DNA of 64,000 nt from Candidatus Wallbacteria bacterium (GCA_028687545.1 JAQTZZ010000020.1:1-64000), one strand, 5' to 3'. Shown: positions 16,147 through 25,678, counted from the stretch's first letter. Translations and numbers: made by a program. Notes: generated by a model not told the origin, from the sequence alone.

Positions 16147-17619
16147 TTAGAGATTTCCCAGGCGTTTCCGCGCCACATCCGCCTGCAGTGATTGCGGAGC
16201 CAGGATGATGACCTTATTGTAATAGATTACTGATTTGTCAGATTGCCCCTTGTTGTAATAAAGGTTGCCAAGTGCGAGCAGGGCGTTCAGATTATCGGGT
16301 TCGAGTTTCAAAGCATAGCGGTATTCATAGATGGATTTTTCATCCATTTCGATCTTCTGATATATGGCAGCAAGGTTGAAGTGGACTTTGGCGAAATTAG
16401 GATCTGTTTCGATAGTCTTGAGGTATTCTTCGATGGATTTGGTGTACATCTTCCTCAATAAATAGACATTGCCCAGATCGAAATGCTCTTTGCCTGGAGC
16501 AGTGAGATCCGATTCCGAGACTGCAGCTGCTTCGGATGTGCCGGCTTTGGCGTTTTCCGCGTCTTTGTAAACATAGTTGGAATGATTGTAGCGGGCGATT
16601 ACCTCGTCCATCGTGGTTTTAGAGGCTTCCGGCTTCTGTTCGATAGTCTCATCCCTCATTTCTTTCTTGATTTCGTTAAGCTCCGAGCCGATCAGCTGTT
16701 CGGATCTTTCAGCATGCTTTTTCCTGCGGGGATGGTCAAAGGCGACTGTAGCTCCGAACAGGTTGGAACTGCCAAGGTCTGAATCGGTCCAGGTGTAATC
16801 GAATTTCCAGTTTTCATGAGTCAGGCCGAAACCGAGTGAGACATTGCCACCTTCGCCGTAACCCAATTCATATCCTCCACGCAGAGCCAGAAAATTATTC
16901 ATTTTGTATTCCCCGCCGAACCTGGCAACGCTGTCCCGGTCGGCAGTGAACTCGCCGTCCAGCTCGGCTCTAAACTTTTCCTGCGGAGAATGATAAAGGA
17001 ATCCGCTTCTGACCGTAGTCGGGATGTATTCCTCTTTACCTGTTGTCCAGGTGAAGCTGGTTGGCCACCAGTCCGCGATCGTCAGGCCGAAATCGATGTA
17101 ACGATTGCCTTTGTAAAGCAAGCCTGTATCGCATTCCAGGCCTCTGGCAGTAACTGTATTCTTCTGCGCTAGATACTTGAAGTTGGTACCCACGCAGAAG
17201 TGATCGTTGGCAGTGTAGCCATAGCTGAGGACAAAATCGTGCTGGTCGTCCTTGACAGTGCCGGCCAGGTTTGGATTTGTCCCGAGCACAGTAATATCGT
17301 CGACAGTCTGATTGAAATATGAAAGCCCGAGTGTGCCATGCTTCTGAAAAGGATATAGATAAACCAGGTAATCATTGGTATATGCATTCCCCATTTTCTG
17401 AGAATGACAGCTGGAGAGGTCCATTTCCCTGGACAGGGCGATGCCTGCAGGATTCCAGTACACGCAGAGCGGATCGTCTGAGATTGCCGTGACCGCATTG
17501 CCAAGCGATTGAGCCCTGACTCCCTGGGGAGTTTTGACAAAGTATTCGGCGTTACTCTCTCTGGCGACCGCGGCGAGAGTCAAGCTAAACAAAATGGATA
17601 TAACTAGCAGTTTCTGCAT
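16147..17619 (-). CDS. PorV/UPF0164-like outer-membrane beta-barrel protein with C-terminal TPRs
   Basis: A 490-residue exported protein (signal peptide about 1-24). The mature N-terminus has the hallmark of PorV/PorQ and UPF0164 barrels: RAQSLGNAVTAISDDPLC followed by VYWNPAGIAL. Alternating hydrophobic strands ending in aromatic residues continue to about residue 290, as in FadL-like barrels. A charged linker (RRKKHAERSEQ) leads to about three TPR units in the last 120 residues (HFDLGNVYLLRKMYTKSIEEY and following). Barrel plus TPR is uncommon, and suggests a surface or periplasmic docking function. The ATG at 17619 has GAGGAAAA upstream and follows the secreted BNR-type protein by seven bases, so they form an operon. 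Confidence 0.75.
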   Translation of the reverse strand: MQKLLVISILFSLTLAAVARESNAEYFVKTPQGVRAQSLGNAVTAISDDPLCVYWNPAGIALSREMDLSSCHSQKMGNAYTNDYLVYLYPFQKHGTLGLSYFNQTVDDITVLGTNPNLAGTVKDDQHDFVLSYGYTANDHFCVGTNFKYLAQKNTVTARGLECDTGLLYKGNRYIDFGLTIADWWPTSFTWTTGKEEYIPTTVRSGFLYHSPQEKFRAELDGEFTADRDSVARFGGEYKMNNFLALRGGYELGYGEGGNVSLGFGLTHENWKFDYTWTDSDLGSSNLFGATVAFDHPRRKKHAERSEQLIGSELNEIKKEMRDETIEQKPEASKTTMDEVIARYNHSNYVYKDAENAKAGTSEAAAVSESDLTAPGKEHFDLGNVYLLRKMYTKSIEEYLKTIETDPNFAKVHFNLAAIYQKIEMDEKSIYEYRYALKLEPDNLNALLALGNLYYNKGQSDKSVIYYNKVIILAPQSLQADVARKRLGNL

Positions 17620-17626
17620 TTTTTCC

Positions 17627-19486
17627 TCAATCGGCCACCAGAAATTTTCCCTTGTATTCGTCGTGCTTGCCACTGTCCGTGCTGGCGCTGATCGTGTAGA
17701 AATAGATGCCGTTCGCAATCCGGTCATTGAAACGGTTGACGCCGTCCCAGACTGTAGTACATTCAACCCCAACCTTATCGGCATTATCGATCTTTTTCAT
17801 CAGTCTGCCATTCATGCTGTAGATTTTGATGATCACTGAAGTGATGCTGTCTGCAGGGTCAAAATTCAGTTTATAGGAGAAGGCGATGCTTGTGCCCTGG
17901 CGGTATGGTTTGACTGCGGAGAGTTTCAACCCCTGACCTGGCTGTCCGGCTTCAGGCGACACTGTGGTGAAGCGGCACACATAAGCGACAGACATGTTGC
18001 CCTGGGTGTCTGTGATCGCTGATGTGAGTTCGAAGCGATAGGTTGTGCCATACTTTAGGGTAGTCTGCGGATAGAAACTGATTTTTTTCTTGTCCGTGCT
18101 GAGTGAAACAGCGCCATTTACCTGTACGCTGGAAGTGTCTTCGAAAAGTTTTACCGTGTTGGCGGTGACTGTTGCCACATCCAGTTCCCTGGTGTATGTT
18201 GCCGAGGGGATCACAGCCGGGGCGATTCCAGTTTCACCATTCAATGGGTTGATCACTGCTGTCGGGGTATTCACTGATGCGCCGCCGGCCGGAAGATGGA
18301 TGTAATAAAGGTTGGAGCTTTCCTGCCAGACGATGTAGACACCGGTTCCGGCAAAGCTTGGATATGTCCCGGCTTCTGTCGGATATGGTGCCGCCACTGC
18401 GACCGGATGAGTGGCATTTTCGGAATTCTGGGTCAGCCTGATCTGTGAGGACCAGCCGACATTATCCTTTTTCATATAGTAGATTTCATAATTACCGTTT
18501 CTGTCATCCTGCCACACAAGATGGAAATTTCCATCCTTGTCGGAGATGATCGAAGAAGCGGTGGAATTGGCGGTATTTTTCACGAGTTCCTGCTTCTGGC
18601 CGGCAACTCCGGTGAGAGAATAACTCCTGGTGAAAAGATCGGTACCGTTCAAGCCAAAGTATTTGTAATCGTCCCAGACAATCTGCAGGGAACTGCTGGA
18701 AGCCGCCAGCGACGGAAATTGAGAGACAGCCGAGTCGTCGGTGCTGATCATGGTTTCGATCAGGACGCTGCCGCCGATTGAACTGTAATAAATCTCATTC
18801 TGCCCGCTGCGGTTGTCGGTCCAGGCGACATGAAAACAGCTCAGGTTTGAAGAGAGGTCTGCTGTGATCGCCGGTGCAGTGGAAGGGGAACCGTTCACCT
18901 GTGACAGTCTGATTTTGTTCGGCAGGGGGTTTGGTACTGTTACATCCTCCAGGTGATTGAATTGATTGTAATAGATTTCCGGTATGCCGCCGTTCCTCGA
19001 ATCTTCCCAGACTACGCAGACATTATTGGCCACGTTTTTCCGGAAAACAGCGATTCCAGGATTCTGGGAGGTGACTTCATCGGTATTCGATACTATCACC
19101 GGTGCAGTCCAGGAAGAACCAATGCCAGATTTTCTGCTGTAATATATTTCATAAACATTACCCGGTTTTTCCTGCCAGATGGCATGTGCTTCATTTTGAT
19201 AGACGGCAATCCTGGGTTTGGCGGCTGAATGGCTGTCATCGATGGAGATCGGCACAGGCGTAGACCAGGTGCGGCCTTCATTGGTGCTTTCGGTAAAAAA
19301 GATTTCCTGGGCTGAAGTGCCTTTGCTGCTTTCAAACACCAGCTCAATCGTGCCGTCCTGGGTCAGTGCTAGATCAGGATTCTTCGGCGCATATCCGGTT
19401 GGAAGAACGCTCGAAGCTGATGGATCAGCAGCCAGGCAAAGACCGCAGGCTGCAATCAGGATCAGTAGAATTAGTTGTGTTTTCAT
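17627..19486 (-). CDS. Secreted BNR-type beta-propeller protein with Ig-like and FlgD-type C-terminal domains
   Basis: A 619-residue exported protein; the signal peptide ends near ADPSA. Residues 30-400 contain repeated Asp-box-like units with W-x-D-x-R-x-G-x-x-E-I-Y-Y (VWEDSRNGGIPEIYYN, AWTDNRSGQNEIYYS, VWQDDRNGNYEIYYM), typical of sialidase/BNR propellers but without a sialidase active site that I can identify. A Big_5-like domain follows (about 410-510), and the last 80 residues are a FlgD Ig-like domain (IKIYSMNGRLMKKI and VWDGVNRFNDRIANGIYFY). That tail often marks exported surface proteins. It shares its C-terminal type with the 3531-residue protein at 47501-58096. The PorV-like protein is co-transcribed, and PorV in type IX secretion shuttles proteins with C-terminal Ig-like tails. 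Confidence 0.75.
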   Translation of the reverse strand: MKTQLILLILIAACGLCLAADPSASSVLPTGYAPKNPDLALTQDGTIELVFESSKGTSAQEIFFTESTNEGRTWSTPVPISIDDSHSAAKPRIAVYQNEAHAIWQEKPGNVYEIYYSRKSGIGSSWTAPVIVSNTDEVTSQNPGIAVFRKNVANNVCVVWEDSRNGGIPEIYYNQFNHLEDVTVPNPLPNKIRLSQVNGSPSTAPAITADLSSNLSCFHVAWTDNRSGQNEIYYSSIGGSVLIETMISTDDSAVSQFPSLAASSSSLQIVWDDYKYFGLNGTDLFTRSYSLTGVAGQKQELVKNTANSTASSIISDKDGNFHLVWQDDRNGNYEIYYMKKDNVGWSSQIRLTQNSENATHPVAVAAPYPTEAGTYPSFAGTGVYIVWQESSNLYYIHLPAGGASVNTPTAVINPLNGETGIAPAVIPSATYTRELDVATVTANTVKLFEDTSSVQVNGAVSLSTDKKKISFYPQTTLKYGTTYRFELTSAITDTQGNMSVAYVCRFTTVSPEAGQPGQGLKLSAVKPYRQGTSIAFSYKLNFDPADSITSVIIKIYSMNGRLMKKIDNADKVGVECTTVWDGVNRFNDRIANGIYFYTISASTDSGKHDEYKGKFLVAD

Positions 19487-19589
19487 CTCTTTTTTTTTAC
19501 CTGAATTTATGATTGATATCGGATAAAGCCGGTGTGGACTTAATTTTCAGGGACCGGATTACCAATTATGAATGCAGTTTTCATTCTGT

Positions 19590-19595
19590 TATACT
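19590..19595 (+). promoter_or_regulatory. -10 box of the SRP RNA promoter
   Basis: TATACT ends seven bases before the 5' end of the SRP RNA predicted from base pairing (19602). A -35 element is not convincing. Confidence 0.4.
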
Positions 19596-19601
19596 GATTC
19601 C

Positions 19602-19870
19602 GGCTGTGCTAACCGGGGAGGTAGCGGTGCCCTGTAACTTGCAACCCGCTATAGCAAGGGTGAAGCCTGTTTGAGGCTCGCATTGTTTGGTGCTGCCTCT
19701 GGAAAGTGGCGTTGAAGGCCAGGTCTTGCGCAGCGGAGCCTTGTGAACCCCGTCAGGTCCGGAAGGAAGCAGCGGTAAACAAGTCACTCCGGGTGCCGCA
19801 GGGTTGCCTGGCTGGAGCTGGCTGCCAGGGTTACGACCGGATGGTCCTGTCGAGGGCAGGTGCACGGCCT
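19602..19870 (+). ncRNA. ffs: Signal recognition particle RNA, bacterial large type
   Basis: The 5' part reads GTGCTAACCGGGGAGGTAG followed by CGGTGCCCTGTA, the Alu-domain consensus of long bacterial SRP RNAs. The S domain shows CGTCAGGTCCGGAAGGAAGC with the GGAA tetraloop and the symmetric loop that binds Ffh. The ends pair (GGCTGTGC with GCACGGCC) and a run of eight T residues follows at 19873-19880. At about 269 bases it is the Firmicutes/Thermotoga-like long form and not the 4.5S hairpin of proteobacteria. Ffh is not in this window. Confidence 0.95.
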
Positions 19871-19891
19871 AATTTTTTTTCTGGGGGGCAA

Positions 19892-20824
19892 ATGAAAATT
19901 CTGATCTGCGATCCGATTGCCAAGGAAGCTGTGGAAAAGATGAAACAGAGCGGTTTCGAAGTCTCAGACAAGGGTGGAATCACTCCAGACGAATTACTCA
20001 AGATCATTTCTGACTATGAAATAATGATTGTCCGCTCAGCCACAAAAGTCACTAAGGATGTGATCAATGCCGGCAAGAAGCTCAAAGTGATCTTCAGGGG
20101 CGGTGTGGGCACAGATAATATAGACAAGGAAGCAGCGAAGGCGAACAAGATTGAAGTGCTCAATACCCCGGGCGCCAGCTCGATTTCTGTCGCTGAACTC
20201 GCCATCGGCTACATGTTCGCGATGGCCAGGGAAATCCCCCAGGCCACAGCTTTGATGAAGCAGAGCAAATGGGAAAAGAAAGCCTTCAAAGGCTATGAGC
20301 TTTATCAGAAAACCCTGGGACTTCTGGGGATCGGCCGCATAGGGTCTGAAGTGGCTAAACGCGCCGCAGCCCTTGGCATGAAAGTACTGGCTTATGATCC
20401 ATTTGTTAAAAAGACGGATCTGCCGAATACCAAACTTGTCAGCTGGGAAGAGCTTCTGAAAAATTCAGACTATATCTCCCTGCATCTTCCTTTGACCAAT
20501 GAGACAAAGTATTTCCTGAACAAAGACAAATTCGCGATGATGAAGAAGGGCGTCCGGATCATCCAGTGCGCCCGCGGCGGGATCATCAATGAAAACGATC
20601 TTTATGAGGCAATCAAAGCCGGACAGGTCGCAGGCGCGGCAATAGATGTTTACGAGAAAGAGCCGCCCGAGAACTGGAAGCTGTTTGAGCTTCCTCAGGT
20701 GATCGGAACTCCGCATCTTGGCGCCACGACTGTGGAAGGCCAGTTCCGCGTGGGCATGGAAATGGCTGAAGTGCTGGCCGGGAAATTCGGCAAAGAATGT
20801 GGCTGCAGCTGCGGCTGTAAATAA
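19892..20824 (+). CDS. serA: D-3-phosphoglycerate dehydrogenase-like D-isomer hydroxyacid dehydrogenase
   Basis: A 310-residue 2-hydroxyacid dehydrogenase. Rossmann motif GLLGIGRIGSEVAKRAA, substrate-side residues FRGGVGTDNID, and the catalytic Arg in QCARGGIINE, Glu in YEKEPPE and His in TPHLGATT are all present. Such enzymes oxidise 3-phosphoglycerate as the first step of serine synthesis. It lacks the C-terminal ACT regulatory domain, so the short SerA type or another hydroxyacid specificity is possible. It ends with an odd cysteine tail, CGCSCGCK, a potential metal-binding site. The ATG at 19892 lies 12 bases past the SRP RNA T-run and has GGGGGGCAA upstream; extending further would read into the RNA gene. 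Confidence 0.85.
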   Translation: MKILICDPIAKEAVEKMKQSGFEVSDKGGITPDELLKIISDYEIMIVRSATKVTKDVINAGKKLKVIFRGGVGTDNIDKEAAKANKIEVLNTPGASSISVAELAIGYMFAMAREIPQATALMKQSKWEKKAFKGYELYQKTLGLLGIGRIGSEVAKRAAALGMKVLAYDPFVKKTDLPNTKLVSWEELLKNSDYISLHLPLTNETKYFLNKDKFAMMKKGVRIIQCARGGIINENDLYEAIKAGQVAGAAIDVYEKEPPENWKLFELPQVIGTPHLGATTVEGQFRVGMEMAEVLAGKFGKECGCSCGCK

Positions 20825-20850
20825 CAAAAAAAACGATTAAGTATGATAAA

Positions 20851-20875
20851 AAGGGCGTGACTACGCCCTTTTTAT
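20851..20875. terminator. Bidirectional intrinsic terminator
   Basis: AAGGGCGT-GACT-ACGCCCTT (20851-20870) has an 8-bp stem, with T residues on the right (serving the serA-like gene) and A residues on the left (serving the minus-strand gene). It overlaps the last codons of the GH35 gene. Confidence 0.75.
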
Positions 20876-23230
20876 TTTAATCAGCAGTTCATTCAGCGGG
20901 CCTTCGCCTTTTCCGTGAAGGACAGTTACTTTCACTAGTAACTTGCCGGTTTTAACCAGGTTTGCTTTCCCGTGCTTCACAGACACTGATTTGACTGCCA
21001 GATTTCTGAACACAAGCTCGAATCCGGTTTCAGTGGGTGCAAAAAGTTCTAATTTCAGCGTACCCTTCTTTTCGGAGGAATGCAGGATTTCGGCTGTGGA
21101 ATAGACAAGTTCGCCGCTTTTCCCGACCAGCTGATTGAGAGGCAGGATAACTCCGCTTCTCATGTTCAGGGACAGATCAAAACTGATTTTCTCCGCTCCG
21201 ATATCGATGCCGACTCTGCCACAGGCTTTGTCTTCGTGGAAGTTGCCGGCAAAAAGGAATCCGCGTCCTTCATGCTCCCGCAGCACTGTTACAAGATCCC
21301 TGGTGGAGCAGATCACTTTTTTTACTACTCCAAGGTCTTTCATCAGTTCGTCCATGATTTCCACGAAGTAATCGAATTTGTCCCAGAGATTGAATCCGAG
21401 CAGGATCAGTTTCCCTTTGCCGAATTTTCCGGATAAACCGCAGGGTTTGTTTCCGCAGCTGGCGATGGCTTTACAGGATTTAGGAATGTCTTTGAAGCAG
21501 TCCACAGGCTGATTGTCGAGATAGATTTCCCTCTTACCAAGCATCACGGTGCGCATGGAAGGTATTCTGACTGCCGACAGACCCATTTCCTTCAGAAATA
21601 CCGGCGCTTTTTTTGCGTATTCGTCGCAGATCAGAAGTTCGCCTGATAGAAGCAGCCGGCCACCTCTCTTTACGAAATCCGCCAGATTCTGCTGAGCTTT
21701 TACTGACATCAGGCTGAAGGAGCAGACTGCCAGGAATTTCACATCTTCGGGAATTGGATTGTTGATGTCTGTTGCAGAATAGCTGTATCCGGCAAGGGAG
21801 AGAAGCCTGGCCAGGCCATCGTAATAATAACGGTTTCGCCGGTTGTAGAGTTCCTCGGCCAGCTCGCCTTCGAGATATTCGGTCTTCAGGTGATCCTCGT
21901 AAAACCCAAGCGTGAGATCCGTCTGCTTCCGGCAGACTGCAATCTGTTCACCGATCTGGCTGACGAGCTTTCCGAATCTCTGCATGGGTTCATAATGGCT
22001 CTTCAGAGCTCCGTGGCTGTCCACAGGCGCCTGCCATTCATGATATGGTCCGAACTGGCCCATGCCCCGCTGATTGGTTCCGCCTGCGAACATGTAGCAG
22101 TTCACAGCGTTCAGCCCGCTGATCATGGAGGTTTTGAGATTCAGCTCCACATCAGGCGGGTAAAGCCTGGGCCTGTCAGCCAGCACTCCGCTCTGCAGCT
22201 CGGCGCAGATCGCGGGCAAACCTTCTGCAGTAATTGATTTCACATGCTCAGAAGTCAGGAGTATGTCATGGAAGTTTTCGTAATCCAGCCGTCTCATCTG
22301 ATAGGCTCCTCCGAAGATGACTCCTTCGGTGAGCTTACTGAAATCGCGGAAAATCGAAGTAGTGGTCGTTGAGTAAAGCCCTCTGCCGCGCACGTCGAAA
22401 TCGTAAAACTGAGGTATGTTGGCGATCAGCAGGGTGCGGATGCCGCGCTTTCTGGCCATGCCTGACAGTTTTGAATAATAAGTGGCGTAATAGTGGCGGT
22501 AAAAATCCCCCCAGTCCAGCCATTTGCGGAAGCACTCACGTTTGCAGTTCTTGTCCGGCTGTTTGAGCGCTGAAATATCTTTCAAAGATATCCCGTAAGC
22601 CGAGTTGATTGCTTTCACTTTTTTATATCTCTTGAGGATGAAATCACGATACATGGCCTGGGCGTCAGGCGTGTAATCTGGCATTTTACCCACCCAGTTC
22701 ACGCAGCCGATTTCATTGCAGAGCTGGAAGACGATGATGTTACCCTCAGGATGCTGAAGAGGCGTAAGCAGCGGGATCACCTGGTCATACCAGGCCTCTA
22801 CCTTTTTCAGGAACACTTTGCTGTTATAAGCAGGCGCACCCTGCTGATGCGCTGCTTTACCGTCTGAACTGCGGTTGAAAGCGCCTGGATAGTTTTCCAG
22901 CAGCCAGGAAGGAAGGCCTTCATTGATCATCTCGCCGTTGCTGACAGGCCCGATGCGGGCGATGAAATACATTCCATTTTCCTGCACCAGTTTAATAAAG
23001 CGCATCACGTCCAGATTCTTCCAGGTGCGGCCGTTGAAATCGAATTTGCCTTCCTCAGGCTCATGCAGCATCCAGGGGATATAGGAAGCGACGGCGTTCA
23101 GGCCGGCAGCTTTGGCTTTTTTCAGTCTGTCGTTCCATTGATCCGGCGGAATCCGGAAATAATGGATTTCGCCGGAATAGATGAAGAAAGGCTTGCCATT
23201 GATCGTAAAGTGTCCGCCATTTGGTTTCAT
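20861..23230 (-). CDS. Glycoside hydrolase family 35 beta-galactosidase
   Basis: A 789-residue cytoplasmic protein with no signal peptide. The N-terminal TIM barrel is GH35: IYSGEIHYFRIPPDQWNDRL, LNAVASYIPWMLHEPEEG, the acid/base Glu173 in QLCNEIG and the likely nucleophile Glu344 in ICAELQSG. GH35 enzymes release terminal beta-galactose; some members prefer other beta-linked sugars. C-terminal regions (about 450-789) contain a beta-galactosidase-jelly-roll type fold without clear motifs. The ATG at 23230 has GGAGG upstream. It follows the GH94 phosphorylase by 100 bases on the same strand, suggesting joint use of an imported oligosaccharide. Its 3' end lies in a bidirectional terminator. Confidence 0.88.
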   Translation of the reverse strand: MKPNGGHFTINGKPFFIYSGEIHYFRIPPDQWNDRLKKAKAAGLNAVASYIPWMLHEPEEGKFDFNGRTWKNLDVMRFIKLVQENGMYFIARIGPVSNGEMINEGLPSWLLENYPGAFNRSSDGKAAHQQGAPAYNSKVFLKKVEAWYDQVIPLLTPLQHPEGNIIVFQLCNEIGCVNWVGKMPDYTPDAQAMYRDFILKRYKKVKAINSAYGISLKDISALKQPDKNCKRECFRKWLDWGDFYRHYYATYYSKLSGMARKRGIRTLLIANIPQFYDFDVRGRGLYSTTTTSIFRDFSKLTEGVIFGGAYQMRRLDYENFHDILLTSEHVKSITAEGLPAICAELQSGVLADRPRLYPPDVELNLKTSMISGLNAVNCYMFAGGTNQRGMGQFGPYHEWQAPVDSHGALKSHYEPMQRFGKLVSQIGEQIAVCRKQTDLTLGFYEDHLKTEYLEGELAEELYNRRNRYYYDGLARLLSLAGYSYSATDINNPIPEDVKFLAVCSFSLMSVKAQQNLADFVKRGGRLLLSGELLICDEYAKKAPVFLKEMGLSAVRIPSMRTVMLGKREIYLDNQPVDCFKDIPKSCKAIASCGNKPCGLSGKFGKGKLILLGFNLWDKFDYFVEIMDELMKDLGVVKKVICSTRDLVTVLREHEGRGFLFAGNFHEDKACGRVGIDIGAEKISFDLSLNMRSGVILPLNQLVGKSGELVYSTAEILHSSEKKGTLKLELFAPTETGFELVFRNLAVKSVSVKHGKANLVKTGKLLVKVTVLHGKGEGPLNELLIKIKRA

Positions 23231-23330
23231 GCTACCTCCATAATTTATTGATTAAATGGCTGATAAAAGCGACTATCGGCCGGAGGCCCGTCTTGAACTC
23301 TTTATTCATGAATAAGTCCAACTATCTATT

Positions 23331-25637
23331 TTATTTCTTTTCGTGAACCTTAATTTTAGGTTCTTTTGCCTTCTTTTCTCTCTTGACCTCAACCAGATAC
23401 TTTTTATTCCTGAAAAGCCTCTCCACTGTGAATCCCTTCCAGCCCTTTGGCAGGCAGGGTTTTGCCACTAGTTTGTCGTTTTCCACTCTCACGCCAAGAA
23501 GGTACTCCACTATGGCACGGTAAAGCCAGGCGGCTGAGCCTGAATACCAGGTCCAGGCGCCTTTGCCTTCTTCCAGCGATTCCGGGCCTTCGATATTGCC
23601 TGGCGTGACATACGGTTCGCCTTTGTAGCGGTCTGCATCGGCATTTGATAGCAGAGTCGGGCAGAGGCGGCGGAAGGTTTCAAAAACCATTTCAGTGTTT
23701 CCAGCTTTAGCCTGGGCGATCATAGTCCAGATCGCGGCATGGGTGTAGACCCCGCCGTTTTCGCGTACTCCAGGTGCATACCGCGAGAGATAGCCGATGT
23801 TTTTGTCAGGAACATCAAAAGCCGGGGTAAATAGCAGCACGCCATAGTCTTTATACAGATGTTTTTTCACCTGCGAAAGAAGATTTCTGGCTTCTTCGCC
23901 TTTGACCAGGCCAGTGATCACCGCCCAAGACTGGGGATTGACAAAGATCTTACCTTTTTTGGAAGTCAGGGTTCCAAGGACTTTGCCGTGATCGTCTGTG
24001 GCCCGGTCAAACCATTTGCCGTTAAAGGCGTGTTTCTTGACCGCTTTTCCAAGTGCGACAGAGGCGTTTCTGTATTTTGTAGCGGATTTCTTGTCTCCAA
24101 GCTTATCGAGCAGGGCAGCCAGGCGCTCCAGGATGCCGAACAGGAAAATCGACAGCCAGATCGACTCGCCTTTCCAGTTGTTGCCCACTCCATTCAGCCC
24201 GTCGTTCCAGTCGCCTTCCCCGATCAGGGAAAGGCCGCGGCGGCTCATACGCGAAAGCGCCATGTCGACTGATTTGCGGCAATGCTCCAGAATCGTCCCT
24301 TTGCCTTTATCAAGGTATGGGACTGTATTTTTTAAAATGCCGTTATCAGCTGTTTCATCCAGATATTCGAGCGTGACATAGGTCAGCCAGAGCAGATTGT
24401 CGGAAACGTCATTGATCCGGCCTTCACCTGAGACAGGGTGCCACCAGTGCTGGACAATGCCGTCGCTTCTCTGGTGCGAGGCATGATCGAGAATCTGCTT
24501 TTTTGTCCGTTCCGGATCGAGTGACAGGAACAATTGACTGTCCTGAAGCTGGTCGCGGAAGCCATAGGCTCCACCGCACTGGTAGTATGCGCTGCGACCC
24601 AGCACGCGGCAGGAGAAAGCCTGATATTTCAGCCAGTAATTGACCAGTACGTCCAGGGCCGGTTCAGGAGTTTTCACGAGCAACTTTTCGCAGAATTCCA
24701 GCCAAAAAGCTTTGCTTTCGCTGAAGAGTTTATCTGCATTTGAAAGTGCCTTGGAATATCTGGCAAGTGTTTTTCCGGTCTGGCCAAGCGCTTCTGCGCC
24801 AAGGCAGAAATCGACACGGATTTCCTTGCCCTTGGGAAGAGAGATTTCATACTGCATGGCTGCGCATTGCTCAAAGCCTGTGCCGCTGACGCCTGACAGG
24901 TGTTTTTTCGTGAAAGCTGCGGCATTGTTGACGGTATTGTACTGGCCGAGAAAGTGCTCCCTGGAACACTCAAAGGAAGCCGGTTTCAGGTTAGCCATGA
25001 AGAACATTTCATAGGGCCATTCCTTGTTCCAGCCCGGGTCTTTGAGCAATGGTGCAGTCCAGAGTCGTTTCCCAAAAACCAGCGCATTGTATTTCTTGTC
25101 AAAATGGGACTGGATGAAAGTCTTGTGAAATTCCCTGTGCCAGTCCGGGAAAGTGTCCAGAACCGGGTAAAACAAAGGATAAACGGATAGTTTTCTGGGC
25201 TTGTCTGAAACATTTTTAAGTTTAAGTGTCCAGATCTCGCATTGATGCTTCTGCGGCACAAACACGCGCAGATTGCTTCTGATCCCGTTGAACTCAGTGG
25301 TGATTTCAGTATAGCCAAGGCCATGGCGGCATTCATAAAAATCGAAGTCTGTCTGCAGAGGCATAGGAGTGACGGACCAGTATTTTCCGCTCTGATCGTC
25401 CCGCAGGAACAGGTATTTGCCGTGATTGTCTGAAATCAGGTCCTGGTCCCAGCGCGTGATGCGGTTATACATGGCGTGCTCCAGCCAGGAATAGCCGCTG
25501 CCTGTCTGGGAAAAGGTCAAACCCCATTTTCCGTTGGAAATCACGTTGATCCACGGTTTCGGGGTTTTCCAGTCAGTGATCAGATAGGTTTTGCCGTCAT
25601 CCTCGAAATGGCCATACTTGCCCTTCAGAAGTTTCAT
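23331..25637 (-). CDS. Glycoside hydrolase family 94 phosphorylase
   Basis: A 768-residue GH94 protein (cellobiose/chitobiose phosphorylase superfamily). It begins with the beta-sandwich domain (GKWGLTFSQTGSGYSWLEHA, NRITRWDQD). The alpha/alpha barrel contains YYQCGGAYGFRDQLQDS and the catalytic LIGEGDWNDGLN with the general-acid Asp479, followed by FVNPQSWAVI, RENGGVYTHAAIW and the C-terminal cap. These enzymes use phosphate to split a beta-glucosidic disaccharide into glucose-1-phosphate and free sugar. The linkage (beta-1,4, 1,3 or 1,2) cannot be decided here. The linked GH144-like glucanase favours beta-1,2 glucan but does not prove it. GAGAGGGGACTATC precedes the ATG. Confidence 0.9.
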   Translation of the reverse strand: MKLLKGKYGHFEDDGKTYLITDWKTPKPWINVISNGKWGLTFSQTGSGYSWLEHAMYNRITRWDQDLISDNHGKYLFLRDDQSGKYWSVTPMPLQTDFDFYECRHGLGYTEITTEFNGIRSNLRVFVPQKHQCEIWTLKLKNVSDKPRKLSVYPLFYPVLDTFPDWHREFHKTFIQSHFDKKYNALVFGKRLWTAPLLKDPGWNKEWPYEMFFMANLKPASFECSREHFLGQYNTVNNAAAFTKKHLSGVSGTGFEQCAAMQYEISLPKGKEIRVDFCLGAEALGQTGKTLARYSKALSNADKLFSESKAFWLEFCEKLLVKTPEPALDVLVNYWLKYQAFSCRVLGRSAYYQCGGAYGFRDQLQDSQLFLSLDPERTKKQILDHASHQRSDGIVQHWWHPVSGEGRINDVSDNLLWLTYVTLEYLDETADNGILKNTVPYLDKGKGTILEHCRKSVDMALSRMSRRGLSLIGEGDWNDGLNGVGNNWKGESIWLSIFLFGILERLAALLDKLGDKKSATKYRNASVALGKAVKKHAFNGKWFDRATDDHGKVLGTLTSKKGKIFVNPQSWAVITGLVKGEEARNLLSQVKKHLYKDYGVLLFTPAFDVPDKNIGYLSRYAPGVRENGGVYTHAAIWTMIAQAKAGNTEMVFETFRRLCPTLLSNADADRYKGEPYVTPGNIEGPESLEEGKGAWTWYSGSAAWLYRAIVEYLLGVRVENDKLVAKPCLPKGWKGFTVERLFRNKKYLVEVKREKKAKEPKIKVHEKK

Positions 25638-25678
25638 GATAGTCCCCTCTCTAATGTTGGCTGAATGAAGCCTGAAAA

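Noticed and set aside
19706-19891. N-terminal extension of the serA-like gene into the SRP RNA region
   Set aside because: The stretch is the SRP RNA itself; the normal N-terminus (MKILICDP) starts at 19892 with a ribosome binding site.
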